A DNA stretch of 39,127 nt. It comes from CAYLWN01 sp964387625. Lineage in GTDB: Bacteria > Patescibacteriota > Microgenomatia > UBA10105. The notes below the pieces were generated by a model that saw only the letters and a list, made by a program, of their open reading frames with translations, was not told where the DNA came from and did not search any database. This document shows, in pieces, positions 22,761 to 29,363 of the stretch. Within the stretch, counting starts at the first letter, position 1, and every line of letters begins with the position of its first letter. The stretch lies in contig CAYLWN010000007.1 in assembly GCA_964387625.1 (NCBI GenBank), positions 1-39,127 of the forward strand, given 5' to 3'. Made by a program: the position numbers and the translations under genes.

Positions 22761-23384
22761 TTATCTTGAATAAAATTCCACAATCAATTGTTCGTTAACT
22801 TCTAAATCAATTTCAGTTCTTTCCGGTAATCTGACCATTTTTCCAACTGGTCCTTTTCTTTCTAACCATTTAGGTGTTAATAAATTTTTTTCATCAATTA
22901 ATTTTTTTACTGCGGGTATGTTCATAGATTTTGGTTTTAATGAAATTACATCTCCGGCTTTTACCTGATATGAGGGAATTGATAAGATTTTATCGTTAAC
23001 CAAAACGTGTCTGTGACTGGTTAATTGTCTGGCCATTGTTCTGGTGGGAGCTAAATTTAATCTATAAACAATATTGTCCAATCTGCTTTCTAAATAAGTT
23101 AAAAGATGTTCTCCTGTATTGCCTTTTATTTTTACAGCTTTTAAATAATAATTACGGAATTGTTTTTCACCAATACCATAAAATCTTTTAGCTTTTTGTT
23201 TTTCCCGTAATTGAAAAGAATAATCAGATGGTTTGCGTCTGGAACCTTTTGGACCATGTTGACCTGGTGGTACATTTAAACGCCGCAATAAAGACGCATG
23301 AGCTTTTGATCCGGAAGTCTTAAGTCCCAAATCAATGCCTTCCCGTCTTGCTAATCTATTTTTTGGTCCTGTGTATCGTGACAT
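22761..23384 (-). CDS. rpsD: 30S ribosomal protein S4
   Basis: 207 residues, standard S4 length. It begins MSRYTGPKNRLARREGIDLGLK and contains RKPSDYSFQLREKQKAKRFYG. The S4 RNA-binding domain is near 95-160, with ESRLDNIVYRLNLAPTRTMA and RHVLVNDKILSIPSYQV. S4 starts 16S rRNA assembly and, in enterobacteria, represses the alpha operon. No zinc-binding cysteines are present, so it is the C-minus type. The start codon is 4 bases from the N-gap, so its ribosome binding site cannot be seen. Confidence 0.97.
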   Translation of the reverse strand: MSRYTGPKNRLARREGIDLGLKTSGSKAHASLLRRLNVPPGQHGPKGSRRKPSDYSFQLREKQKAKRFYGIGEKQFRNYYLKAVKIKGNTGEHLLTYLESRLDNIVYRLNLAPTRTMARQLTSHRHVLVNDKILSIPSYQVKAGDVISLKPKSMNIPAVKKLIDEKNLLTPKWLERKGPVGKMVRLPERTEIDLEVNEQLIVEFYSR

Positions 23385-23388
23385 AATT

Positions 23389-23488
23389 NNNNNNNNNNNN
23401 NNNNNNNNNNNNNNNNNNNNNNNNNNNNNNNNNNNNNNNNNNNNNNNNNNNNNNNNNNNNNNNNNNNNNNNNNNNNNNNNNNNNNNNN
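23389..23488. other. Scaffold gap between rpsD and rpsK
   Basis: Exactly 100 N. Unlike the gap at 10461, the two flanks do not repeat each other, so real sequence is missing and its length is unknown. It should contain only the last few rpsK codons and the rpsD leader. Confidence 0.95.
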
Positions 23489-23848
23489 TTTCTTTTTAGC
23501 CCGTACTCCGTTATGCGGCATAGGTGTTACGTCTGCAATCAATGTAATATTAAGTCCTACTGATTTTAAAGCTCGAAGTGCTGCATCTCTTCCTGCTCCC
23601 GGACCCTTGATATAAACTTCAACTTCTCTAAGTCCCACTAAAGCAGCTTTTTTAGCAGCTGCTTCAACAGCGGTAGATGCGGCAAATGGAGTAGCTTTTC
23701 TAGCTCCTTTAAAACCTACCATACCTGAAGATCCCCAACAGATAGTTTTTCCGCTACTATCAGTAATTGTCACAATTGTGTTATTAAATGTAGCGGTTAC
23801 GTAAACCTTGCCCCGCTCAACTAATTTTTTTTGTTTTGTTTGTGCCAT
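23489..23848 (-). CDS. rpsK: 30S ribosomal protein S11, C-terminal end lost in the gap
   Basis: 120 residues are visible from the ATG at 23848 before the N-run. The family blocks are clear: VYVTATFNNTIVTITDSSG, TPFAASTAVEAAAKKA, GPGAGRDAALRALKSVGL and DVTPMPHNGVRAKKK. S11 ends a few residues after this point (normally a short RRV-like end), so only the stop region is missing. It lies on the platform of the small subunit next to S7 and S18. The order rpsM-rpsK-rpsD-rpoA is conserved. A heptad array fills the spacer to rpsM. Confidence 0.97.
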
Positions 23849-23852
23849 AATT

Positions 23853-23909
23853 TTAGTTATTAGTTCATAGTTCGTAGTTCGTAGTAGATATTTCTGCGAA
23901 CTGCGAACT
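23853..23909 (-). repeat. Inverted heptad array (rpsM-rpsK spacer)
   Basis: Plus-strand units TTAGTTA, TTAGTTC, ATAGTTC, GTAGTTC, GTAGTAG run in strict 7-base register. They are followed by ATATTTCT and the inverted units GCGAACT, GCGAACT. A further ATGAACT near 23923 is out of register. The 20-base core at 23876-23895 is identical to 24643-24662 and 34712-34731. Confidence 0.8.
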
Positions 23910-23932
23910 TACGCATATACTATGAACTTAAT

Positions 23933-24361
23933 TTATTTCTTTCCTTCTGTTTTTGCTCCTGCAACTGTGCTTTCTGTTACTTTTGCCCGATCATCTTTTT
24001 TCAAAGCACCAATTGTCATTCTTTTGCCCCTCTTTGTCCGGGCGTTTGATCTGGTTCTTTGACCTCTGACTGGTAATTTATGAGCATGTCTAAAACCTCT
24101 GTAACTGCCGATTTCCCTCAATCTTTTGATTGTGGCTGCAATTTCCTGTCTTAAATCACCTTCAACCTTAAAATTTTTTTCAATAAATTTCTGCAGTTTA
24201 TTAATATCATCTTCAGTTAAAGTTTTAACTCTTTTTGCACCGTCAATTTTGGTTGAATCAATGATTTTTCCAACATTGTTTCTTCCTATTCCATAAATAT
24301 AGGTCAATGCAATATCCAGTCTTTTTTCATTTGGTAAATCTACACCTGCAATACGAGCCAT
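23933..24361 (-). CDS. rpsM: 30S ribosomal protein S13
   Basis: 142 residues, about 20 longer than usual because of a C-terminal tail (KVTESTVAGAKTEGKK). The S13 core starts MARIAGVDLPNEKRLDIAL, continues with TYIYGIGRNNVGKI and GDLRQEIAATIKRLREIGSY, and ends in RGQRTRSNARTKRGK, the P-site tRNA-contacting tail. It sits in the small-subunit head and forms the B1 bridges with L5. It follows rpmJ as in the standard alpha operon, but the spacer is an unusually long inverted heptad array. Confidence 0.98.
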   Translation of the reverse strand: MARIAGVDLPNEKRLDIALTYIYGIGRNNVGKIIDSTKIDGAKRVKTLTEDDINKLQKFIEKNFKVEGDLRQEIAATIKRLREIGSYRGFRHAHKLPVRGQRTRSNARTKRGKRMTIGALKKDDRAKVTESTVAGAKTEGKK

Positions 24362-24369
24362 ATTTTTAA

Positions 24370-24475
24370 AAATTCGAAATTCGAATATCGAAATCCGAAA
24401 TAAATTCTAATGTTTAAATAATTAATGAATTAAAAAATTAATACTTGTTTCGATTTTCGTATTTCGTGCTTCGAA
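24370..24475 (-). repeat. Inverted heptad array (rpmJ-rpsM spacer), 4 + 4 units
   Basis: Plus-strand units AAATTCG, AAATTCG, AATATCG, AAATCCG (24370-24397), then a 50-base A/T-rich centre, then TTTCGAT, TTTCGTA, TTTCGTG, CTTCGAA (24448-24475). The second set is the inverted form of the first at the level of the CGAA core. All eight units keep exact 7-base register within each half. Confidence 0.8.
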
Positions 24476-24502
24476 TTTCCATTTTTTGTTTACAAAAAAT
24501 GG

Positions 24503-24616
24503 TTATCCTTGTCTTTGTTTATGTTTTGGGTTATCACAAATAACCCGTAAATCACCCTTGCGTTTAACAATTTTACATTTTCGACAGCGTGGTTTAATTG
24601 ATGCTTGAACCTTCAT
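24503..24616 (-). CDS. rpmJ: 50S ribosomal protein L36
   Basis: A 37-residue frame beginning MKVQASIKPRCRKCK and ending KHKQRQG. The zinc-binding set is Cys11, Cys14, Cys27 and His32, so this is the zinc-containing form. L36 is a small basic protein of the large subunit near the peptidyl-transferase domain. It lies exactly where L36 is expected, between infA and rpsM. The start is the ATG at 24616. The spacers on both sides are heptad arrays. Confidence 0.95.
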   Translation of the reverse strand: MKVQASIKPRCRKCKIVKRKGDLRVICDNPKHKQRQG

Positions 24617-24619
24617 AAT

Positions 24620-24690
24620 TTAGTTATTAGTTTGCAGTTCATAGTTCGTAGTAGATATTTCTGCGAACTAAGAACTATCAACTGCGAACT
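24620..24690 (-). repeat. Inverted heptad array (infA-rpmJ spacer)
   Basis: Five forward units (TTAGTTA, TTAGTTT, GCAGTTC, ATAGTTC, GTAGTAG), an 8-base centre ATATTTCT, then four inverted units (GCGAACT, AAGAACT, ATCAACT, GCGAACT), all in 7-base register. The last unit touches the infA stop codon. This is the cleanest array of the group. Confidence 0.85.
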
Positions 24691-24908
24691 TATTTAATCC
24701 TATACGTTATTCTTCCTTTAGTTAAGTCATAAGGTGTCATTTCTACTTTTACCTTATCACCCGGTAAAATTCTGATGAAATTGATCCTCATTTTGCCTGA
24801 TAAATGACACAAAATGATTCTGCCATCAGCTAATTTTACCCTAAAAAGAGTATTTGGCAGTGTTTCTGAAACAATTCCTTCAACTTCAAAAGATCCTTGA
24901 TGCGTCAT
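24690..24908 (-). CDS. infA: Translation initiation factor IF-1
   Basis: 72 residues, exactly the usual IF-1 length, a single OB-fold. Recognisable blocks are FEVEGIVSETLPNTLFRVKL, GRIILCHLSGKMRINFIRIL and GDKVKVEMTPYDLTKGRITY. IF-1 binds the A site of the 30S subunit during initiation. It follows map after about 100 bases of dispersed palindrome sequence. The order map-infA-rpmJ is conserved across bacteria. Confidence 0.98.
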   Translation of the reverse strand: MTHQGSFEVEGIVSETLPNTLFRVKLADGRIILCHLSGKMRINFIRILPGDKVKVEMTPYDLTKGRITYRIK

Positions 24909-24920
24909 TATAAATTAGAC

Positions 24921-24971
24921 GTCACCCCAGGTGCTATCTGCCAAAGCGAGATAACATTACCCCAGAATGAC
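24921..24971. repeat. Dispersed palindrome between map and infA
   Basis: Runs from GTCACCCCAGG to CCCCAGAATGAC with imperfect complementary ends. Another member of the GTCAT...ATGAC family inside the ribosomal cluster. Confidence 0.5.
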
Positions 24972-25011
24972 GCTTTAGTTTTAACTTTTATATTTTAGCT
25001 TAAATTTGGCT

Positions 25012-25779
25012 TCAGGTCAATACTTGAGACCCCTTATCAGTTACCAAAACTGTTTCTTCAAATAAGCCTGATAAACTACCATCAGCCGTAGCTAAGGTCC
25101 AATTGTCATCGTTTTTATATACAATTTGTGGTTTACCCATGTTATAAATGACCTCAATAGCCAAAGCCATTCCGACCTTGATTTCAGGTGTTTTGGCAAT
25201 TGATTTGGTTAAAATACCCGGAATATAAGGAGATTCATGCAAATTATTACCAATTCCGTGTCCAACCAGTGTTTTCACCACAGAATAACCGGCATTTTCC
25301 ACTGTTTCTTGTATTGCATGAGAAATATGTCCAATCCGATTACCAGGTTTTACCTGAACAATGGCTTTTTTTAATGCCAATTTCCCAATATCTAAAAACT
25401 TCTCAACCTCGTTTTCGAGTTTCGAGTTTCGAGTTTCGAGTTTCAGATACTTCGTATACGAAGTATCTGTGTGCCAACCTTTGCATAATAATCCGATATC
25501 CAAACTCACAATATCTCCCTCTAAAAATGGGTCATTATCTGGCACTCCATGTACCACTTCATCATTAACTGTAATGCAGGTTGCCCATTTATAACCTTTA
25601 ACTGTCATAAACGAAGGACTACCGCCAACTTTAAAAATCAAATCTTTGGCTAAATTATCAATATATAAAGGTGTTTTACCGATTTTAATTTCCTGCATTA
25701 ATTGGGTTTTTATTTGATGAAGATAACTTCCACATTTAACCAAAACATCAATATCTGCTTGATTTTTTAATACGCTCAT
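25012..25779 (-). CDS. map: Methionine aminopeptidase type I
   Basis: 255 residues. The enzyme removes the initiator methionine from nascent proteins. All five metal ligands are present: Asp in VSLDIGLL, Asp in WHTDTSYT, His in LVGHGIGNN, Glu in ALAIEVIYN and Glu in GLFEETVLV. Directly after DTSYT comes an unusual segment, KYLKLETRNSKLENEVEKF, encoded by a 7-bp tandem array and part of a 26-bp palindrome. The family normally has a shorter strand-loop there, so the array is an in-frame insertion in a surface loop. The start overlaps the upstream kinase stop by one base (TAATG). Confidence 0.97.
   Translation of the reverse strand: MSVLKNQADIDVLVKCGSYLHQIKTQLMQEIKIGKTPLYIDNLAKDLIFKVGGSPSFMTVKGYKWATCITVNDEVVHGVPDNDPFLEGDIVSLDIGLLCKGWHTDTSYTKYLKLETRNSKLENEVEKFLDIGKLALKKAIVQVKPGNRIGHISHAIQETVENAGYSVVKTLVGHGIGNNLHESPYIPGILTKSIAKTPEIKVGMALAIEVIYNMGKPQIVYKNDDNWTLATADGSLSGLFEETVLVTDKGSQVLT
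25413..25469 (-). repeat. Heptad tandem array and 26-bp palindrome inside map
   Basis: TTTCGAG is repeated four times plus TTTC (25413-25444, plus strand), directly followed by a perfect 26-bp palindrome at 25444-25469 with GATACTTCG and CGAAGTATC arms. The array lies entirely within the open reading frame and keeps it open. Three 7-base units equal seven codons. Confidence 0.9.
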
Positions 25780-26333
25780 TATTTATGTTTCTGATAAAAT
25801 TTTTCTAATGCTTGGGTGTATTTTTCTAGATTAAAGGCATTTATGATCAAATAATCAGCTATGGCAATTGGACCACCAGTATTTAAATTGGTAATTTGGG
25901 TAATATCACGGGTTTTAGCTTCAGAGTCTGTTAAACTTCTTATTATGCGTTCTTTTAATCGTTTGTGTCTAATGTGTGGTGGAGCATAAATACAAAGTAA
26001 TTTTAAATTTGGAAATTTTTTAATCAAATATAAATATTCTTCCCATGAATATAATCCATCTAAAATTATTAAATTGTTTTTTTTGGCATGTTCTAAAATT
26101 CTAGGTTCAATTTTGATCGCCATCGCTGCCATACCCAATTCTTGACGAATATTTTCTCTATACCAACGTTCATTTTTTTCATTAATTTCTTTACCTAATT
26201 CTTTTAAACCAATATCAGTTTGATCACCAAATCGTAAAACTGATAATCCATTTTTGCGAAAAAAATCGGCAGCTACAGTTTTACCTGCTCCGGGCATTCC
26301 AACGATAGCAATTAATTTAATTGGTTTCTTCAC
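25779..26333 (-). CDS. P-loop nucleotide kinase-like protein
   Basis: 184 residues. Walker A is GMPGAGKT at residues 12-19. A second nucleotide-kinase feature is NLIILDGLYSWEEY, a Walker B-like strand, followed by RHKRLKERIIRS, a LID-like basic helix. It resembles dephospho-CoA kinase and related NMP kinases but lacks a feature that would fix the substrate. It starts at a GTG one base after the adk stop, and its own stop overlaps the map start by one base, so adk, this gene and map form a tight translationally coupled block. A nucleotide or cofactor kinase role is most likely. Confidence 0.75.
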   Translation of the reverse strand: MKKPIKLIAIVGMPGAGKTVAADFFRKNGLSVLRFGDQTDIGLKELGKEINEKNERWYRENIRQELGMAAMAIKIEPRILEHAKKNNLIILDGLYSWEEYLYLIKKFPNLKLLCIYAPPHIRHKRLKERIIRSLTDSEAKTRDITQITNLNTGGPIAIADYLIINAFNLEKYTQALEKFYQKHK

Positions 26334-26334
26334 T

Positions 26335-26877
26335 TTATAATCCTAATCCTTGAAAAATTTGTGCTGTAACTTCTTCTATGGATTTTTCTCCATCAATTTC
26401 CAAAAGTTGCCCTTTTTGTCTGTAAACATCCAAAACCGGTTCGGTACTATCATGAAACATTTGAATCCGTTTTCTAATTGCCTGCAAAGTATTATCTTCT
26501 CTGATACCTTCATCTAACCTACCGCTTAATCTCCACAAAGCTTCTTTGTCAGAAACTTTTAGGTAAATTAATTTGTCTACTCCATTATGAAATCCTTGAG
26601 CTTGAGCAACGGTTCTGGGAAATCCATCTAATATATATCCTTTTTCATATTCAGGTTTTTGCAAATATTCGGCAACAATGGGGATTACCTGATCATCAGA
26701 AATCAAAATTCCGGCATTAAGAGTTTCTTTGACATATCTACCCCAGGGAGTTTTTTCTTTGGCCATTTCCCGGAAAATATGGCCGGTTGATAAATACGGA
26801 ACTCCCAATTTTTGGGATAAAAGATTTCCCTGAGTTGATTTGCCTGAACCTTGAATCCCCAGTAAAATTAATTTCAT
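26335..26877 (-). CDS. adk: Adenylate kinase, short-lid form
   Basis: 180 residues. It converts ATP and AMP to two ADP. Walker A is GIQGSGKST at 7-15. The AMP-binding region has YLSTGHIFREMA, the conserved DGFPRTVAQAQGF is present, and the LID is short (WRLSGRLDEGIREDN) without zinc-binding cysteines. The length fits short adenylate kinases rather than the 215-residue long-lid type. Its place after secY is the common spc-operon order. The leader carries the two-hairpin motif also seen before rplV and rplN. AAAGGAATAAT provides a weak Shine-Dalgarno. Confidence 0.95.
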   Translation of the reverse strand: MKLILLGIQGSGKSTQGNLLSQKLGVPYLSTGHIFREMAKEKTPWGRYVKETLNAGILISDDQVIPIVAEYLQKPEYEKGYILDGFPRTVAQAQGFHNGVDKLIYLKVSDKEALWRLSGRLDEGIREDNTLQAIRKRIQMFHDSTEPVLDVYRQKGQLLEIDGEKSIEEVTAQIFQGLGL

Positions 26878-26888
26878 ATTATTCCTTT

Positions 26889-26965
26889 AGAGTCAGTTTG
26901 AAAATTTTTCAATAAATTTTCTTTAGTGACTCTTATGAAATTGTTTTATTTATAATTACAATTTC
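26889..26965 (-). promoter_or_regulatory. Two-hairpin leader of adk (copy 4 of the leader motif)
   Basis: Hairpin B: AGAGTCA (26889-26895) pairs with TGACTCT (26927-26933), enclosing AAAATTT/AAATTTT arms separated from the outer stem by GTTTG on one side and CTTTAG on the other. Hairpin A: GAAATTG (26937-26943) pairs with CAATTTC (26959-26965). The order and spacing match the rplV and rplN leaders, but the stem sequences differ and stay complementary. Confidence 0.6.
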
Positions 26966-26976
26966 AAAACTTCTGC

Positions 26977-27030
26977 TTATAAAAATCCTTCATCAAGTCA
27001 AACTTGACTGCGCTATTATAAAAATCCTTC
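26977..27030 (-). repeat. Small palindromic insertion duplicating the secY 3' end
   Basis: TTATAAAAATCCTTC occurs at 26977-26991 and again at 27016-27030, where it encodes the last secY codons and stop. Between the copies are 24 bases with a CAAGTCAAACTTGACT palindrome. This looks like an insertion that created a 15-bp target duplication. Confidence 0.6.
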
Positions 27031-28296
27031 GTAATTACGCATGACTAATTGTGCTTCCAAAGCTTTAGTAGTTTCTAAAACTACTGAAACTACGATCAAG
27101 ACACCGGTTCCACCTAACATCATAGTAGTTATACCTGTAAAACTACGGGCAATGGACGGCAATATTGCAATCGTGCCTAAAAATACCGCACCTGCCAAAG
27201 TTAAACGGGTCAAAATATATTGTAAATAATTAGCTGTAGCTTTTCCCGGTCTGATTCCCGGAATAAAACCTCCGTATTTTTGGATTTCATCAGCAATTTT
27301 TTGCGGATTGAAAGTTACAGCAGTATAAAAATAAGTAAAACCTACGACCAATAGAAAATACAGTACGTTATATATAATACCTTCTGGATTGAATGTTGAA
27401 GATAAAAATTGACCGATTCCCACTAGTTGTGCTTGCTTAGTTTGGGCTAAAAATTGGCCGATGATTTGGGGAAGTAATACCAAGGATACGGCGAAAATGA
27501 TGGGAATTACACCGGCTTGATTGATACGCAGTGGCAAGTAACTTGAATTTCCGCCATACATTTTGTTACCCCTTATCCGTCTGGCATATTGTACGGCAAT
27601 TTGTCTGACAGCTTCATTTACGACAACTATGGCTGCAATAACCACAATTGCCAATACTAAAAATATCATCGTATTGGTGACTTGCTGACCGGTTGTCACA
27701 GTAGCAGTCTGCCCTATGGTGATTGGCAATCTACCCACAATTCCGGCGAATATTATCAAAGATATTCCATTTCCTACACCATTTTCTGTGATTAATTCTC
27801 CCAACCACATCAAAAATACTGTTCCTGCTGTCATAGTCAAAATCATCGTCACTAAAGCCAAGGGCGAAAATTCGCTGATGATTTGTTGATTTCGAAGCAG
27901 AGCATACATACCAATAGCTTGTACTGCAGCCAGTGGAATTGTGATCAATCTGGTATATTGATTAATTTTTTGCCTACCCCATTCACCTTCTTTTGACAAT
28001 GCTTCTAACTGAGGAAAAACCATAGTCAGAAGTTGTAAAATAATGGATGCATTAATATATGGGTTAAGACCTAATGCCATTACGGAAAAATTTACCAAAG
28101 TTCCTCCTGAAAAAATATCTAGAAGTCCTAAAAATTGATTGCTTTTGAAAAGCTCCGTCAACTTTGCCAAGTCTACACCAGGAATGGGAATGTGAGCAAA
28201 CAATCGAAATACTGCAAAAAGAGCAAAGGTAAAGATGATTTTATTTTTTAATTCCGGAGTTTTGAAACTTCTGATAATTGGCTCAAGAATAGACAT
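27016..28296 (-). CDS. secY: Preprotein translocase subunit SecY
   Basis: 426 residues with ten membrane helices, the central channel of the Sec translocon. Recognisable blocks are FRLFAHIPIPGVD in the first periplasmic segment, the plug region with LLDIFSGGTLVNFSVMALGL, and the cytosolic loop VRQIAVQYARRIRG, which contacts SecA or the ribosome. It also has SSYLPLRINQAGVIPIIFA and the C-terminal EAQLVMRNYEGFL. It lies between rplO and adk, the normal spc position. Its final codons are duplicated downstream next to a small palindrome. The upstream spacer to rplO is a heptad-like inverted repeat. Confidence 0.98.
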   Translation of the reverse strand: MSILEPIIRSFKTPELKNKIIFTFALFAVFRLFAHIPIPGVDLAKLTELFKSNQFLGLLDIFSGGTLVNFSVMALGLNPYINASIILQLLTMVFPQLEALSKEGEWGRQKINQYTRLITIPLAAVQAIGMYALLRNQQIISEFSPLALVTMILTMTAGTVFLMWLGELITENGVGNGISLIIFAGIVGRLPITIGQTATVTTGQQVTNTMIFLVLAIVVIAAIVVVNEAVRQIAVQYARRIRGNKMYGGNSSYLPLRINQAGVIPIIFAVSLVLLPQIIGQFLAQTKQAQLVGIGQFLSSTFNPEGIIYNVLYFLLVVGFTYFYTAVTFNPQKIADEIQKYGGFIPGIRPGKATANYLQYILTRLTLAGAVFLGTIAILPSIARSFTGITTMMLGGTGVLIVVSVVLETTKALEAQLVMRNYEGFL

Positions 28297-28368
28297 AAAT
28301 TTTTTTAGCGTATAGAAATTAGTTAGTTAGCGTATAGTGATTTTTTTTTAAATCCTAAACGCTAATTC
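28297..28368 (-). repeat. Inverted heptad-like spacer (rplO-secY)
   Basis: In the transcript direction GCGTTTA, GGAATTA, GCGTTTA, GGATTTA run in 7-base register. They are followed by an A-run and by TATACGC-containing units in inverted sense, one of which is out of register by one base. Confidence 0.55.
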
Positions 28369-28812
28369 CTAAACGCTTCGTTGTATTTTACCACCGGCTG
28401 CTTCAATTTTTTTCAAAGCACTTTTAGAAATTGGCAAAGCAATATATAAAGCTTTTGAAATTTGCCCATCACCCAATATCTTTATTTTAGAATTTCTGAC
28501 ATTTTTGGAAATAATCTTATATTTGATCAAAACTTCTAAAGTTACTTTGGTTTTTTCAGGTAAAATTTGTAAAGATTTTAAATTTACAACCAATGATTTT
28601 TTGCCATAGGGTTTATTTCTACCTTTACCCCTATATAGGGGTAGTCTTTTTATCAAAGGTAATTGTCCGCCTTCAAAATCCAGTTTAATTGTTTCTTTGG
28701 CTTTTTGACCTTTGGTACCCCGACCGGAAGTTTTTACTCTTCCGCTACCATGACCTCTTCCTAAACGCCTATTTTTGGGGGTAACAATTTTAGGTAATGT
28801 GTGTAAATTCAT
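28369..28812 (-). CDS. rplO: 50S ribosomal protein L15
   Basis: 147 residues from the ATG at 28812. The longer open frame to 28857 is rejected because it would translate the leader hairpin. The glycine-rich N-terminus is typical: RLGRGHGSGRVKTSGRGTKG, then FEGGQLPLIKRLPLYRGKG. L15 is a late-assembling large-subunit protein. It follows rpsE directly, with no rpmD (L30) between them. The usual bacterial order is rpsE-rpmD-rplO, so L30 is missing, as known for CPR bacteria. The leader contains copy 3 of the conserved hairpin. Confidence 0.96.
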   Translation of the reverse strand: MNLHTLPKIVTPKNRRLGRGHGSGRVKTSGRGTKGQKAKETIKLDFEGGQLPLIKRLPLYRGKGRNKPYGKKSLVVNLKSLQILPEKTKVTLEVLIKYKIISKNVRNSKIKILGDGQISKALYIALPISKSALKKIEAAGGKIQRSV

Positions 28813-28824
28813 AAATTTATTCTT

Positions 28825-28867
28825 AGAGACTGTTTGATCCGCCAGTTGGAGGATCATTACAGTTTCT
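28825..28867 (-). promoter_or_regulatory. Leader hairpin of rplO (copy 3 of the leader motif)
   Basis: AGAGACTG (28825-28832) pairs with CAGTTTCT (28860-28867), enclosing GATCCGCC and GGAGGATC arms around a 4-base loop. The outer stem has A-T where the rplV and rplN copies have T-A, a compensatory change. Only hairpin B is present here because rpsE ends just upstream. It lies 12 bases before the rplO start codon. Confidence 0.7.
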
Positions 28868-28871
28868 TACT

Positions 28872-29363
28872 TTATATTTTTTTAATAACCGGACGTAATT
28901 GTTTTAAAGCTGTCAAAGTTGCATAAACATTTGATGCTTGATTTTTACTGCCTAATACTTTCGATACTATATCCCGAATTCCAGCTGCTTCAACCACAGC
29001 TCTCACTGCTCCTCCGGCAATAACTCCAGATCCCGGTGGAGCTGGTTTAATCATTACTTTTGCAGCACCTTGTTTAACAAAAACTTCGTGTGGAATCGTG
29101 GTGCCTTTCGTTGGAACAGTAATCAAATGTTTTTTGGCATAGGATACGGATTTGGCAATTGCGGATGATACGTCAGGTGCTTTCCCTAGACCCACGCCAA
29201 CTCTGCCTTTTTTATCACCAACAACCACCAAAACTGAAAAACCAATTTTATTTCCTCCTTTGGTTTTCTTAGAAACTCTGTTTATTTGAACCACTTTTTC
29301 TTCGAATTCTTTTGGTTCTTGTCTTGAATTTCTGCCGTGTCTATTTTGTGCTTGGTATCTTAT
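28872..29363 (-). CDS. rpsE: 30S ribosomal protein S5, probable AUA start
   Basis: The S5 core includes VVQINRVSKKTKGGNKIGFS, VVVGDKKGRVGVGLGKAPDV and APPGSGVIAGGAVRAVVEAAG. The first ATG, GTG or TTG in frame is a GTG at 29294 that would give only 140 residues. Upstream the frame stays open and reads as a normal S5 N-terminus (NRHGRNSRQEPKEFEEK). The only plausible initiation site is an ATA at 29363-29361, 8 bases after GGGAGGGG, a strong Shine-Dalgarno. It overlaps the rplR stop as ATAA, equivalent to the common ATGA. The product would be 163 residues, the usual S5 size. A sequencing error in the start codon is the main alternative. Confidence 0.9.
   Translation of the reverse strand: MRYQAQNRHGRNSRQEPKEFEEKVVQINRVSKKTKGGNKIGFSVLVVVGDKKGRVGVGLGKAPDVSSAIAKSVSYAKKHLITVPTKGTTIPHEVFVKQGAAKVMIKPAPPGSGVIAGGAVRAVVEAAGIRDIVSKVLGSKNQASNVYATLTALKQLRPVIKKI

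Noticed and set aside
23853..23909. CRISPR-like array in the rpsM-rpsK spacer
   Set aside because: The period is 7 bases, with no spacer-repeat alternation and no cas genes in the window.
25444..25469. loxP-like palindrome inside map (contains ACTTCGTATA and TATACGAAGT)
   Set aside because: The arms overlap with no 8-base spacer, there is no recombinase gene, and part of the palindrome encodes conserved MetAP residues. It is better explained by the local palindrome and heptad process.
28813..28857. Longer L15 start, and the similar longer L22 start at 34340
   Set aside because: Both extensions read through the conserved leader hairpin and yield similar non-family peptides (QTVSK and QTDSK), which shows they are translated RNA structure, not protein.
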